This document shows positions 8,442-18,800 of a stretch of DNA of 64,000 nt, one piece after another; the stretch's first letter is position 1, and every line of letters begins with the position of its first letter. The stretch spans positions 1 to 64,000 of the forward strand of contig NZ_CVTD020000011.1 of the NCBI RefSeq assembly GCF_002904165.1. The letters run 5' to 3'. Both the position numbers and the translations under genes were made by a program. Source of the DNA: Herbinix hemicellulosilytica. GTDB lineage: Bacteria; Bacillota; Clostridia; Lachnospirales; Lachnospiraceae. The notes under the pieces were generated by a model that was not told the origin of the DNA, ran no database searches, and saw only the letters and a program-made list of their open reading frames with translations.

Positions 8442-9892
8442 AGATTTGTATAATTGCAGAAGGCTGCTACCCTTATGTAATAGGCGGGGTATCCGGCTGG
8501 GTACATAACATGATTAACCTGTTTCCCGACATTGAATTTTACCTGGTAACAATCGTTGCCGACAGAAGTTTCAGAGGGAAGTTCACATATAAGCTACCTA
8601 AAAATCTTACAAAAGTTTTTGAGATTTATCTTCAGGATGTGGAATGGACCGGAAATTCAAAGGCAAAAAAGAACAGGGTAAATTTAAGTAAAAGGGAAAC
8701 TTTGGCTTTAAGAAGCTTAATAATCGGTGAAGACGTAGACTGGGTAACGGTCTTTCGTATGTTTAACCGGCAGGACATATCCGTCAATAATTTGCTTATG
8801 AGCCCTCAGTTTTTGGAAATTACAAAGGAATTTTATAATATGAAATATGTGGATATTACTTTTTCGGATTTTTTGTGGACCTTAAGATCTATTTATCTTC
8901 CTTTATTTTTGGTGTTAAAAGCGGTCCCCCCTAAAGCAGACATATACCACAGCGTATCAACCGGTTATGCAGGAATAGTAGGATGTAAAGCTTTATCGCT
9001 TTATCCGGATGCCAGGCTTTTAATCAGCGAACACGGTATATACACAAGAGAACGGGAGGAAGAAATCATAAAGGCCAAATGGGTCCAAAATATTTATAAA
9101 AATATATGGATAGAACAGTTTAGAAAGCTGTCTAAGGGTGCTTATTATTTTGCTGATCTGGTAACATCCCTTTTTGAGGAAGCAAGATCCCTGCAAATTG
9201 ATTTGGGCTGCCCCATAAGTAAAACAGTTATCACTCCCAACGGTATAGATGCCGAGGCATTTAAGAATATTCCCGTAAAAGATCCCGATGATCCTTATAT
9301 AAATATTGGGGCTATAATACGGGTAACACCTATAAAAGACGTAAAGACCATGATAAATGCATTTTATTTTGCCTATAAGAAGCAGCCAAGACTTAAGCTG
9401 TGGATTATGGGGCCATTGGATGAAAATCCGGAATATGTAGAAGAATGTTTTGAACTGGTAAGGATGTTGAAGGCTGACAATATTGTTTTTACCGGAAAAA
9501 TCCACACTCAGGATTATATAGGGAAAATGGATTTTATGATTCTTACCAGTATAAGTGAAGGCCAGCCTTTATCGATCCTTGAAGGTTTTGCAGCCAAAAA
9601 ACCGTGTATAACAACTAATGTAGGAAACTGCTACGGCCTTATCTACGGTGAAAATGACAATTTTGGCGATGCGGGAATTGTTGTACCCGTAATGAATATA
9701 TCGGAAATATCGGAAGCAATTCTAAAACTTGCAAATAACCCCGATCTGGTTAAAAAAATGGGAGAAAACGGTTATAAGAGGCTTATGTATCGTTACAGAA
9801 ATGAACATATGGAAGAAACTTACCGAAGAATTTACAAGACTTTGGCGAATATGAGCAATGTAGAGTTTCCGGAGGAAAAATCCGTATCATAA
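8438..9892 (+). CDS. pelF: PelF-like GT4 glycosyltransferase
   Basis: A 484-residue cytosolic GT-B enzyme. The N-terminus contains the PelF/GT4 glycine loop IGGVSGWVHN, the middle has SEHGIYTREREEEI typical of PelF, and the C-terminal donor domain carries the EX7E motif E374-GQPLSIL-E382 and FTGKIH. PelF of known Pel systems polymerises the Pel chain from a UDP-sugar donor and works with the membrane protein PelG, encoded next. It starts at GTG within the preceding stop codon with a GGGGAGGAG ribosome site. Length and motifs match the family, so confidence is high; polymer composition cannot be read from sequence. Confidence 0.92.
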   Translation: MKICIIAEGCYPYVIGGVSGWVHNMINLFPDIEFYLVTIVADRSFRGKFTYKLPKNLTKVFEIYLQDVEWTGNSKAKKNRVNLSKRETLALRSLIIGEDVDWVTVFRMFNRQDISVNNLLMSPQFLEITKEFYNMKYVDITFSDFLWTLRSIYLPLFLVLKAVPPKADIYHSVSTGYAGIVGCKALSLYPDARLLISEHGIYTREREEEIIKAKWVQNIYKNIWIEQFRKLSKGAYYFADLVTSLFEEARSLQIDLGCPISKTVITPNGIDAEAFKNIPVKDPDDPYINIGAIIRVTPIKDVKTMINAFYFAYKKQPRLKLWIMGPLDENPEYVEECFELVRMLKADNIVFTGKIHTQDYIGKMDFMILTSISEGQPLSILEGFAAKKPCITTNVGNCYGLIYGENDNFGDAGIVVPVMNISEISEAILKLANNPDLVKKMGENGYKRLMYRYRNEHMEETYRRIYKTLANMSNVEFPEEKSVS

Positions 9893-9917
9893 CTATTATA
9901 CCTAAAAGGTGATAAAT

Positions 9918-11384
9918 ATGGCCGGTATAGGCGTACAGCTAAACAGAATATTCAATAAAAATACCGTTACAACATCAATATACGGAATAGGGTTTAGTTT
10001 TACTTACACAATCGCACCCATGCTTTCTATAATCGGCTGCTTGCTTGCCATGTACAAGGTATTGGGATTTGACTCAGTCGGTTTTGCAGAAAGAGAGTTG
10101 TTTTCCTGCAGTGTGCTTTATATATTTATTTTTTCTATGCTGACTTCGTCACCATTTAACTCGGTATTATCAAAATATCAGACAGATAAAATTTATGAGC
10201 AGAAATATGAGGATATCAGGCCCTGTATTATTGTGGGAACAATTACAAACCTGACTTTTTCATCATTGATTGCAATTCCATTTTGTATTAGGGCCGTTCT
10301 TAAAGGAATACCGATTTACTATATGTTTACGGTCTATATGGGATATTTGGGTTTTTGCCTGACCCTTTCAACTATGGTTTATAATTCAATACTTAAACAG
10401 TATAAAAAAATGTGCGCATATTTTGTTATATCTATGGGATTGACATTTGTACTGTCTTTAATATTCAAACATATTTTCAACTTCAGTATTACCTACAGTA
10501 TGCTGCTTGCTTTAACCGTCGGATTTTTGCTGATAGCTTCCCTGGAACTAGCCAATGTACTTAGGTTTTTTACTACAAACAGTAATAATTACAGGGATAT
10601 TTTGCATTATTACCGCATATACTGGAAACTTATTGCGGCAAATTTCTTATATACTTTAGGTTTGTTTTCCCATAACTTTGTATTTTGGATGCAGCCGTGG
10701 AGGCTTGTGGTTTTTGATACATATGTGTGCAATCAACCTTATGATATGGCTTCTTTCCTGGCCATGTTTACGAATATATCGGCAGGAGTTTTCTTTATAT
10801 CAAGAGTGGAAATGCATTTTCATGAAAAATACAAAAATTATATGGAGGCTATCATCGGAGGAAAACTGGACACCATTGAAAAGACTAAAAAGAGAATGTT
10901 TCAGGTACTTTCCTCGCAGTTGATAACCCTGGCTCATTTTCAGTTTATTATAACAGTTATAATTTATTTAATTGCCGTTACTGTGCTTCCGACAATAGGC
11001 TTTTCAGGTCTGGTTATGGAGATTTATCCGCTTCTTACGGTGGGCTATTATATAACATTTATTATGTATTCCGAGCTTTTGTTCCTGTATTATTTTAACG
11101 ACCTTACAGGCGGAATGATAAACGGCCTGTTATTTACCGTATTTTCCGTAATAGGGTCCTTATTTTCCGCCAATTTTAACCCTTTGTGGTATGGAGCAGG
11201 TTTTACGGTGGCGGGATTTATATCTTTTACATATTCCTATTTCAGGCTCAGGTGGATTGAAAAAAATATCGATATCCATGTCTTTTGCAGGGGTACGATT
11301 GTAGAAAGAGTAAATCAAAAGATGCCAAGACAGGATGTTTACAATATATATGACACCGGTAAAATCGACACTAGGGCAGGGTGA
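9918..11384 (+). CDS. pelG: PelG-like polysaccharide transport membrane protein
   Basis: A 488-residue integral membrane protein with about 12 helices, starting MAGIGVQLNRIFNKNT, the characteristic PelG opening. It belongs to the MOP/PST flippase-like superfamily and is thought to form the export channel for Pel polymer with PelF, PelD and PelE. An in-frame GTG three codons earlier overlaps the ribosome site AAAGGTG, so ATG at 9918 is preferred. It is directly downstream of pelF with a 25-base gap. Confidence 0.92.
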   Translation: MAGIGVQLNRIFNKNTVTTSIYGIGFSFTYTIAPMLSIIGCLLAMYKVLGFDSVGFAERELFSCSVLYIFIFSMLTSSPFNSVLSKYQTDKIYEQKYEDIRPCIIVGTITNLTFSSLIAIPFCIRAVLKGIPIYYMFTVYMGYLGFCLTLSTMVYNSILKQYKKMCAYFVISMGLTFVLSLIFKHIFNFSITYSMLLALTVGFLLIASLELANVLRFFTTNSNNYRDILHYYRIYWKLIAANFLYTLGLFSHNFVFWMQPWRLVVFDTYVCNQPYDMASFLAMFTNISAGVFFISRVEMHFHEKYKNYMEAIIGGKLDTIEKTKKRMFQVLSSQLITLAHFQFIITVIIYLIAVTVLPTIGFSGLVMEIYPLLTVGYYITFIMYSELLFLYYFNDLTGGMINGLLFTVFSVIGSLFSANFNPLWYGAGFTVAGFISFTYSYFRLRWIEKNIDIHVFCRGTIVERVNQKMPRQDVYNIYDTGKIDTRAG

Positions 11385-11417
11385 CAATTATTAATTTTAA
11401 TTTTAAAGGAGGAGAAT

Positions 11418-11822
11418 ATGTCTATATCATTAAGATTACTTGTTTGTCTGGCCGGAATAATATTTATTTATATGGCCAGGAAGGCAAATATAGCCAGAAA
11501 AATGACAGAAAAGCAAAGTCTGTTCTGGATTATCGGCGGAATGATTATCTTCACTTTCGGGTTAATACCAAAATTGGTATATTTTGTTTCAGACATTTTT
11601 TCCGTAGAATATCCGCCGTCAATAATATTTGCCATATCAATTATACTTGTTTTCTTTGGGATATTTAACTGCTACAAAACCAATGCCGAGCTAACCGTCC
11701 GGGTACAGGAACTTGCCATGCAAATTTCTTTGCTGAATGATGAAAACCAGCAGCTTAAAGGGATTTTAAATGACATGAAACAAAATGAAACAGCCAAAAA
11801 TTCGGAGAATTTAATTGCATGA
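11418..11822 (+). CDS. DUF2304 small membrane protein
   Basis: A 134-residue protein with three membrane helices (about 4-20, 35-55, 65-83) followed by a short coiled coil (88-125) facing the cytoplasm. Length and pattern match DUF2304, a family usually next to dolichol-phosphate-mannose-synthase-like GT2 enzymes; such a GT2 lies two genes downstream. It may recruit that enzyme to the membrane (inference). A strong AAAGGAGG site precedes the ATG, and its stop overlaps the next start (ATGA). Confidence 0.75.
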   Translation: MSISLRLLVCLAGIIFIYMARKANIARKMTEKQSLFWIIGGMIIFTFGLIPKLVYFVSDIFSVEYPPSIIFAISIILVFFGIFNCYKTNAELTVRVQELAMQISLLNDENQQLKGILNDMKQNETAKNSENLIA

Positions 11823-13030
11823 AAAAACTGCTGTTTGTCATAAATACTATGGGCCGGGCCGGGGCTGAAAAAGCATTGGTTGAATTGCTAAGAAAGTTAA
11901 GTTCCATGGAAAAATACGAGTTATTTCTATATTCTATAATTCCATGCGGTGAGTTATTTAAGTCAGTTCCGGAAAAGGTACAAATACTAAATAAACGTAC
12001 ATATGAATGTTCTGTAACTTCAGTCCGGGGTCGCCTGATTATAATTTGCAAAATTGTACAGGCCTTTTTCTATAAGCTGACAGGTTTCAGGCAGATAAGA
12101 TATTTGCTTGGAAACATTAAAGAACAAAAAGCTTCGGGAAGAAAACTTCAGTATGATAAGCTTTTTTGGAGATTGTTAGCCGAAGGAAGGGCAGGACTTT
12201 CAGATACTTATGATCTGGCGGTGGCTTATATTGAAGGGGCTTCCACCTATTTTCTGGCTGACAAGGTTAAGGCAGGCAAGAAAGCTGCATTTGTACATAT
12301 AGATTATGAACGGGCTGGATATACACCTTTTATGGACCGGGACTGTTACGGGAAAATGGACAGGATTTATGTGGTATCCAAAGGAGTAGAAGAGAAGTTT
12401 TGTAATACATATCCCGAATACAGAAAGAAAGTAAGGCTGTTCAGAAATCTGCTTAATAAGGATGAAATAATAGAAATGGCCAATATCGGAACAGGCTTTA
12501 CCGATGATTTTGACGGGATACGGCTGGTGACGGTAGGACGATTACATTATCAGAAAGGTTATGATGTTGCCGTTGAGGCTCTGGCAAAAATTACAAAAGA
12601 CGGTTACAATGTCCGCTGGTATGTTATCGGAGAAGGGCCGGAAAGGGCAAGACTCGAAAAACTTATAAAAAAGTATGGCTTAGAAAGCTCATTTATCCTT
12701 ATGGGCAGAAAGGACAATCCATACCCCTATGTCAAACAGGCTGACATATATGTCCATGCTAGCAGATACGAAGGGAAAAGCATAGCAATTGAAGAAGCAC
12801 AAATTTTGGGAAAAGCCATAGTGGCCTCCGACTGTACCGGAAACAGCGAGCAAATCGTTTCAGGCCATGATGGCGTTTTATTCCCTCTTAATGCGGAAAA
12901 CATTGCAAATGAAATAAAATGGCTTATAGATAATCCGGCAATTCGGGCCAAATACGAAAAAAATACCAAGGGGAAAAAACTTGAATATCCTGAAGATATC
13001 GATGACATGCTGGCACTGATAAATACTTGA
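11819..13030 (+). CDS. GT4-family glycosyltransferase
   Basis: A 403-residue GT-B fold enzyme. The N-terminal domain opens KLLFVINTMGRAGAEKAL, a lipid-linked sugar acceptor-type start. The C-terminal donor domain shows LVTVGRLHYQKGYDVAVEAL and the EX7E motif in YEGKSIAIEEAQ. It transfers a nucleotide-activated sugar onto a glycan acceptor in the cytoplasm; the specific sugar cannot be inferred. It is translationally coupled to the DUF2304 gene and lies in the exopolysaccharide operon. Confidence 0.85.
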   Translation: MKKLLFVINTMGRAGAEKALVELLRKLSSMEKYELFLYSIIPCGELFKSVPEKVQILNKRTYECSVTSVRGRLIIICKIVQAFFYKLTGFRQIRYLLGNIKEQKASGRKLQYDKLFWRLLAEGRAGLSDTYDLAVAYIEGASTYFLADKVKAGKKAAFVHIDYERAGYTPFMDRDCYGKMDRIYVVSKGVEEKFCNTYPEYRKKVRLFRNLLNKDEIIEMANIGTGFTDDFDGIRLVTVGRLHYQKGYDVAVEALAKITKDGYNVRWYVIGEGPERARLEKLIKKYGLESSFILMGRKDNPYPYVKQADIYVHASRYEGKSIAIEEAQILGKAIVASDCTGNSEQIVSGHDGVLFPLNAENIANEIKWLIDNPAIRAKYEKNTKGKKLEYPEDIDDMLALINT

Positions 13031-13047
13031 TACGGAGTTGATGTTAT

Positions 13048-13797
13048 ATGAATGAAGTATTAATCATTATCCCGGCATTTAATGAAGAAAAGAACATAGT
13101 TAAGTTGTTTGAAAAATTGTGTGTACCTAAAATCAGAAGCTTTGCGGATATATTGGTTATAAACGACGGGTCAAGCGACAGTACGGAAAACATAGCAAGA
13201 TCTTATGATGTTTCGATTATAACTCATGTTTTTAATCTTGGTTACGGATCTGCCCTGCAGGTCGGCTATAAGTATGCAGTAAGGAACAATTACAATTATG
13301 TAATACAACTGGATGCCGACGGACAGCACAGTGTCGATAATATAGCTCATATATACAAATGCCTTACTAGCAAGGATGAAAACGGAAATACACCGGATAT
13401 AGTTATCGGATCAAGATTTTTAAAAGGAAGCAAAGCCTATAAAATATCTCCGATAAAAAGGGTTTCCATAGCATATTTTTCCTGGCTTATAAAACTGATA
13501 ACAGGCGAGGTTATTACCGATCCTACTTCGGGACTGCAGGGCTTAAGCCGAAGAGCTTTTAAATATTATTCTGAATTTGGTAATTTTGATTACTTTTATC
13601 CTGATGCCAATATGATTATCCAGATGATTCTTTTAGGTTTCCGCGTAAAAGAAACTACTTCAATAATGTATGAAAGAAAAAACGGTGTAAGTATGCATAA
13701 GGGAATCTTAAAGCAGCTTTCATATATGATGATTATGCCCCTTAGTATATGGACTATTGTTGTTAGGGTTAAAAAGAAAATGCAAAAATCAATTTAA
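13048..13797 (+). CDS. GT2-family polyprenyl-phosphate-type glycosyltransferase
   Basis: A 249-residue GT-A enzyme: VLIIIPAFNEEKNI at the start, VINDGSSDSTENIA, and the DXD-like LDADGQH metal site near residue 90. This resembles DPM1/DPG-synthase-like enzymes that charge undecaprenyl or dolichol phosphate with a sugar. There is no C-terminal membrane domain, so membrane recruitment may use the DUF2304 protein encoded two genes upstream, as in many genomes. It is tightly packed in the operon (17 bases after the preceding stop). Confidence 0.85.
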   Translation: MNEVLIIIPAFNEEKNIVKLFEKLCVPKIRSFADILVINDGSSDSTENIARSYDVSIITHVFNLGYGSALQVGYKYAVRNNYNYVIQLDADGQHSVDNIAHIYKCLTSKDENGNTPDIVIGSRFLKGSKAYKISPIKRVSIAYFSWLIKLITGEVITDPTSGLQGLSRRAFKYYSEFGNFDYFYPDANMIIQMILLGFRVKETTSIMYERKNGVSMHKGILKQLSYMMIMPLSIWTIVVRVKKKMQKSI

Positions 13798-13814
13798 CGG
13801 AAGGTACATACGAT

Positions 13815-15176
13815 ATGTTTCTAAAAGGTCGGGATAAGATAATCAAATGGGATTCTTTTTCGTCAACTGAAATAGACAAAGCAATATCAAATCCGTATTG
13901 CGGATTTTACTTAATATATAGGTTTTATGCGAATCCGCATAAAAACATTGAAGAAAACATAATATTGGAAGATACGGTTATTATTTCAAATCATCAGATT
14001 TGCCTTATAGAAATTAATCTGATTGATTATAATGACAGGTCTTTATCTGTTGACGCCCTAAAAAATATAGAAAACATATTTCAATATTTTATAATTCATA
14101 AAAAGCAGCTGATAGTAAGGTTTGTATATGACTGGGAAGGAAAAGGTGTATTAAGTGAACCGAAAGATATCGGCATTATATTAAATCATATGGAACAGCT
14201 TTCAGGAATCTTAAAAGACCTGGAAAGGCATATTTATATTATTCAGGGCTTGTTTATCGGCAGCTGGGGAGAAATGCACAATTCAAGATACTTAAGCGAG
14301 CGCCATATAATTACATTGGCAAAAAAATTATATGACTGCTCGGGCAAAAGCACCCAGATTGCTTTAAGATGCCCCAGTTTCTGGAGAATGATTGCCCGGT
14401 CATATCAGCCTCTTGATGAGAAAGCGGCTTATTCGGAAACTTTTAAAGCCAGATTTTCATTGTTTAATGACGGTATGCTGGCTTCCGATACCGATTACGG
14501 AACATACGGCAATATATATTCAAAAGAAGCAAAAAATTACAGTGATAAGTGGATCAGGAAGGATGAAATCGATTTTCAGAATAAATTATGCAGGTTTGTT
14601 TCAAACGGCGGTGAGGTAATCAATAACTGCAGTTATAATGATGCGGAAAATGCGATTGAAGATTTAAGAAAAATGAAAGTATCCTACCTGCATTGCGCCT
14701 ATGATATGCAGGTACTTAATAAGTGGAAGCAAACCAAATCGGGATTAAAAGCCCCTCTGTGGAAGAATAAATCCGCCTATGACTACATATGGGCTCATCT
14801 CGGTTACCGTTTTTTAATAAAAGATATAAAAGTTTCTGCAGGTCATGACAGAAATATTAAAGTAGCAATAAAAATATGCAATACCGGTTTTGCACCCTGT
14901 TATCATAAATTTGACGTTAAGATTTCTTTAGCCGGTGTAGGAAGCAACGAAATTTATGAATGTAAACCGGATACGGATACCCGTTTTTGGTTTCCCGATG
15001 AAATTGTCACATTGGAATCGATCATACCCGGAGAAAAATTAAAAGGAGACAAATATATACTGTGTTTTTCCATATATGATAGTCGTACAGGGCAATATAT
15101 AAAAATTGCCAACAAATATAAAACAGAAGACCATAAAGGTTATTACCGGCTGGGTTACATAAAAATCAAAGCATAA
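13815..15176 (+). CDS. DUF4874/DUF4832 putative TIM-barrel glycan hydrolase-like protein
   Basis: A 453-residue protein without signal peptide or membrane helix. The N-terminal part (about 20-175: SNPYCGFYLIYRFYA...) matches my recollection of DUF4874, and the rest (about 180-440) DUF4832, a pair predicted to form a TIM barrel related to glycoside hydrolases with a C-terminal beta domain. Within the operon it could trim or bind the nascent polymer, but cytoplasmic location would be unusual for a hydrolase; it may leave by a non-classical route or act on lipid-linked intermediates. The gene follows the GT2 by 17 bases. Confidence 0.6.
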   Translation: MFLKGRDKIIKWDSFSSTEIDKAISNPYCGFYLIYRFYANPHKNIEENIILEDTVIISNHQICLIEINLIDYNDRSLSVDALKNIENIFQYFIIHKKQLIVRFVYDWEGKGVLSEPKDIGIILNHMEQLSGILKDLERHIYIIQGLFIGSWGEMHNSRYLSERHIITLAKKLYDCSGKSTQIALRCPSFWRMIARSYQPLDEKAAYSETFKARFSLFNDGMLASDTDYGTYGNIYSKEAKNYSDKWIRKDEIDFQNKLCRFVSNGGEVINNCSYNDAENAIEDLRKMKVSYLHCAYDMQVLNKWKQTKSGLKAPLWKNKSAYDYIWAHLGYRFLIKDIKVSAGHDRNIKVAIKICNTGFAPCYHKFDVKISLAGVGSNEIYECKPDTDTRFWFPDEIVTLESIIPGEKLKGDKYILCFSIYDSRTGQYIKIANKYKTEDHKGYYRLGYIKIKA

Positions 15177-15265
15177 ATAATCGCATAATATATCGGTAGA
15201 AATGGCTTTAATGCTATAGTTGAATCAATTGATATGTAAATTTTATGATAAGCAAGGGAAGGCAT

Positions 15266-17182
15266 ATGTCAGAACCGTTATTGAATGTTGTGATAATAGC
15301 AAAAAAGAATACATCTCTTAGATTTAAAAATACGTTGGAGAGTATCATAAATCAGGAATATAAACCGGTTAATGTTATTGTTGTAGATACAAATGAACAG
15401 GACAGTGATTACAGTCTGGGGCTGCAGGAAGATTTGTCCGCATATAAAAATATAGAATATTTAAAAGTGGATTCTTCGGTATCAACTGCCAAAATCCGAA
15501 ATATTATGCTTAAGCGCCTGGAAGGGGATTATATTGCCTTTTTAACCGGCAACGACACCTGGGATATACGGACAGCCCAGGCTGTTATTAAAGAATTTGA
15601 AGAAAATCCTGATATAAATGCAGTATGTATAAACGGCAAATTAACAGATGAAAGACAGGCAGATATCAGTGAAGAACCTCTGATAGAATCTTTAGTATAT
15701 GACCGTACAAAATGGGTATTTTATAATCCGGCTAAAATATCTTCCCAGGTAATTTACAGAACAGCAGGAATTCTGGAAGCCGGTGGTTTTGATGAAGGAT
15801 TTGACTTACTGTGCGATGCAGATATGCTGCTTCGATTAAGCAAAAATAACACAGTACTTATAAAAGCCGATTTTATGTGTGAGTGCCGTATTGGCGACAG
15901 TTATGCGGATTATGACCTGAAACTTTTTTATGAGTTAAAGAAAATCAGAATTAAATATATAGATTTGTATGTGCATGATAGGATACTGACTCAGAAGTTT
16001 TATGAGAAAATGACAGAACTGGCAGGGAAAAACTATTTGTGGCTTGATTTTGCTTTATTTAATGCTCTGTGCTTTGTTAATGCGCCTTATAAAACATTTT
16101 GCAAGACTCTTTCTAAGATCGGCAGATTTTTACGTTTTGTGGTTTTGTGGATACGCAGGGAAATTTCAATAGTAAAAGAAAGAATAAGCATTAGATACAG
16201 AATAATAAATCATAAAACATTGAATAAAAAGATACATACTTCAGATATATCCGGAATGATAGGCGATAAAAATGATATATCTTTTATATCGGCAAGAGAT
16301 TACAACGAACGAAGCTCATTTGATTATGCTTTCAATAAGAAAATAAGAAAGGTTATAATTCCTGAGCATGTAAAAACTATCAAAAAAGGCATGTTCTATG
16401 GATGCGAAAATTTGGTTTCGGTAGAAATACCTGCGTCAGTTACCAGGATTGAAGATCATGCCTTTCATAACTGCATTAATCTTCGCTATGTTAAATTCGG
16501 AGATAACAGCAGGTTAAGCAAAATCGGAAATTACGCATTTGCAGGATGTAGCTCTCTGGAAGAAATCAATATTGCTCCGGTTACAGAGATTGGCTCCTTT
16601 GCTTTTGCCAGATGCTGTTCATTAAAAACATTAAGCTTTGCAAAAAGCCGTTACTTTTCGTCAGGTATTGAAAAACTGTCCCGGTACGTCTTTGCCGGAT
16701 GCACTAATTTATCTTCCGTGGAGTTTGAAAATAACAGTTTACTTGAAGTTATTGAGGATAAAGCATTTTTTGGATGCAGTAGCCTTAAGAAAATTCTTAT
16801 AACCGGCAGAGTAAAAAAAATAGGAAATTATGCTTTTGCATATTGCTCTGAGCTTGAATCGGTTGCAATTCTTAATATAGATACAATAGAAACCATCGGA
16901 AAAGGGGCTTTTATGCACTGTAAAAAACTGCCTTACTTTCAGTTTCCCAGCGGCATAAAAAGAATACGACACAGGACTTTTTATGGGTGTTTGAGATTAA
17001 AATCAGTAAAAATACCAAAGAAAATACTTTCAATAAATTATCAGGCTTTCGGCAAATGTCCCATGCTGAAAAGTGCGGTTATTCTATCCGGAGATGTTAT
17101 GATATCGGCTAAAGCATTTGAAAAGCATACAAAGATTCAAATAAAAGATAGTCTTAATACGAATCAGATATATAGAGCTTGA
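15266..17182 (+). CDS. GT2 glycosyltransferase fused to BspA-type leucine-rich repeats
   Basis: A 638-residue fusion. Residues 1-235 are a GT2 GT-A domain (LLNVVIIAKKNTSLRFKNTL..., a degenerate DXD region TGNDTW). A basic hydrophobic segment (about 280-300) links to BspA/LRR_5 repeats from about 345 to 615, each with consensus like IGNYAFAGCSSLEEI..I...V. These repeats normally sit on surface proteins and bind host or matrix ligands; no export signal is present here, so they should be cytosolic or membrane-facing. ATG at 15266 is chosen because GGGAAGG lies just before it, while the ATG at 15245 has no ribosome site. The fusion is unusual. Confidence 0.75.
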   Translation: MSEPLLNVVIIAKKNTSLRFKNTLESIINQEYKPVNVIVVDTNEQDSDYSLGLQEDLSAYKNIEYLKVDSSVSTAKIRNIMLKRLEGDYIAFLTGNDTWDIRTAQAVIKEFEENPDINAVCINGKLTDERQADISEEPLIESLVYDRTKWVFYNPAKISSQVIYRTAGILEAGGFDEGFDLLCDADMLLRLSKNNTVLIKADFMCECRIGDSYADYDLKLFYELKKIRIKYIDLYVHDRILTQKFYEKMTELAGKNYLWLDFALFNALCFVNAPYKTFCKTLSKIGRFLRFVVLWIRREISIVKERISIRYRIINHKTLNKKIHTSDISGMIGDKNDISFISARDYNERSSFDYAFNKKIRKVIIPEHVKTIKKGMFYGCENLVSVEIPASVTRIEDHAFHNCINLRYVKFGDNSRLSKIGNYAFAGCSSLEEINIAPVTEIGSFAFARCCSLKTLSFAKSRYFSSGIEKLSRYVFAGCTNLSSVEFENNSLLEVIEDKAFFGCSSLKKILITGRVKKIGNYAFAYCSELESVAILNIDTIETIGKGAFMHCKKLPYFQFPSGIKRIRHRTFYGCLRLKSVKIPKKILSINYQAFGKCPMLKSAVILSGDVMISAKAFEKHTKIQIKDSLNTNQIYRA

Positions 17183-17360
17183 AATCAGGGTGATTAAAAT
17201 TAGTAGATGATAATTAAGAAATCATTAAGTAAAACATAATGAAAATTAATTTATAGTAATCAAATATGATAAGTAAAACTTAAGGGAAATAATTATTGGC
17301 ATAAAATAAAATAATGGGCAGATTTCAAATAAAATGCAAAAAAGAACAGGATAGATAAAA

Positions 17361-18800
17361 ATGAACAAAGATGAAAGAATGAATTATTTATACAGTGTAA
17401 TTTACAGGATGTCAATCTGTGTACTTCCGCTTGTTGTGACGTCTTATATTGCCAGGGTACTTGGAGCGGAAAACACAGGATTATATGCATTTTCCAGTAC
17501 AGTTGCCTGTTATTTTATAATGTTCGGTAAGTTGGGTCTTGATAACTATGGCAGCAGAACCATAGCTTCCTGCAAAGATGATGCCCAAAATTTGAGTCTT
17601 GCCTTTTTTGGCATCTTCGTAATGCAGATGATTACTTCAATATTATCGATTTCAGTATATATTTTGCTTACGGTAACGGTATTTAAGAACAATCAGATTA
17701 TTTATTGGCTGCAATTAATATATGTCGGTGCAATCCTGTTTGACTACAGTTGGTTTTTTTACGGTCTGGAGAAGTTTAAGATTACGACAATACGAAGCCT
17801 TATTTCAAGACTGCTGATAATAATCGGTGTGTTTGCTTTTGTAAAGTCAAAAGACGACCTGCCTGTATATACAGGCATAATGGCTGCTTGTTTTTTGCTG
17901 GAGCAGTTGTTTCTTCTGCCTTTTTTAATTGGTAAGGTTGACAGGGTAAGATTAAGAAAAGAAGATATTATATGCCATATAGCTCCAAATTTGAAACTGT
18001 TTGTCCCTTTGCTTGCATTAAGCATATATAATTGGATGGATAAAATTATGCTTGGAGCCATGCTAAAAAGCACGGCAGTTGTTGCCTTTTATACATATGC
18101 GGAAAATATAATCAATCTTCCGAAAGGGATACTTACGGCGTTGGATACAGTTATGCTTCCCAGAATATCCAGTCTGGCTGCTAAAAGTCATAAGGAAGAA
18201 GGTATACGGAAAATGTTAAACTCAGTCAGGGTAAACAGTTTTATAGCCTGTGCCCTTGCTTTTGGAATAGCAGGCCTTGCACCGAATTTTATACCCTGGT
18301 TTTTGGGACAAGAATATAGGCCTTCAATAATTTTAACCATGCAGCTATCGGCAGCCATAATACCGATGAGTATAACAAACGTAATACAGACTCAATACCT
18401 GATACCATTTAAAAAAGAAAAGACATATATAAAATCGGTATCCCTGGGAGCCTTAATTAATTTTATCCTTAATGCGGTATTAATTCCCCTGTATGGGGCT
18501 GCCGGTGCGGTTATAGGAACCTTGGCGGCAGAAACTGCCGTATGCATATATCTGTTTACACGCATAAAAAATATTATGGGATTTAAAGAGCTTTTTTCTG
18601 CTCTTTGCCCATATTTACTGTGTGGAGTGCTGGAATTTATTGTGGTATATATACTCCTAAACTTAAAAATCCCTGCTTTTTTGCTTCTTATTATTCAGGT
18701 TATCGCAGGAGGCTGCATATATGTTTCAAGTAACTTAATTTTCGCCATATATATAAAAAAAGAATACCGTAATCTGAAAGAAATTATTGATAGAATATAA
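17361..18800 (+). CDS. Wzx-type polysaccharide flippase
   Basis: A 479-residue polytopic membrane protein (12-14 helices) of the MOP superfamily: YSVIYRMSICVLPLVVTSYIARVLGAENTGLYAF at the start and PRISSLAAKSH mid-protein are hallmarks of O-antigen/teichuronic flippases. It moves undecaprenyl-linked oligosaccharide across the membrane. Finding it beside PelG, itself the expected exporter, suggests a second lipid-linked glycan is built from the same operon. It is 178 bases after the preceding gene, with no terminator visible between. Confidence 0.88.
   Translation: MNKDERMNYLYSVIYRMSICVLPLVVTSYIARVLGAENTGLYAFSSTVACYFIMFGKLGLDNYGSRTIASCKDDAQNLSLAFFGIFVMQMITSILSISVYILLTVTVFKNNQIIYWLQLIYVGAILFDYSWFFYGLEKFKITTIRSLISRLLIIIGVFAFVKSKDDLPVYTGIMAACFLLEQLFLLPFLIGKVDRVRLRKEDIICHIAPNLKLFVPLLALSIYNWMDKIMLGAMLKSTAVVAFYTYAENIINLPKGILTALDTVMLPRISSLAAKSHKEEGIRKMLNSVRVNSFIACALAFGIAGLAPNFIPWFLGQEYRPSIILTMQLSAAIIPMSITNVIQTQYLIPFKKEKTYIKSVSLGALINFILNAVLIPLYGAAGAVIGTLAAETAVCIYLFTRIKNIMGFKELFSALCPYLLCGVLEFIVVYILLNLKIPAFLLLIIQVIAGGCIYVSSNLIFAIYIKKEYRNLKEIIDRI

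Noticed and set aside
9020-9505. Long minus-strand open frame inside the pelF gene
   Set aside because: Antisense shadow of a strongly supported gene; no ribosome site and no recognisable domain.
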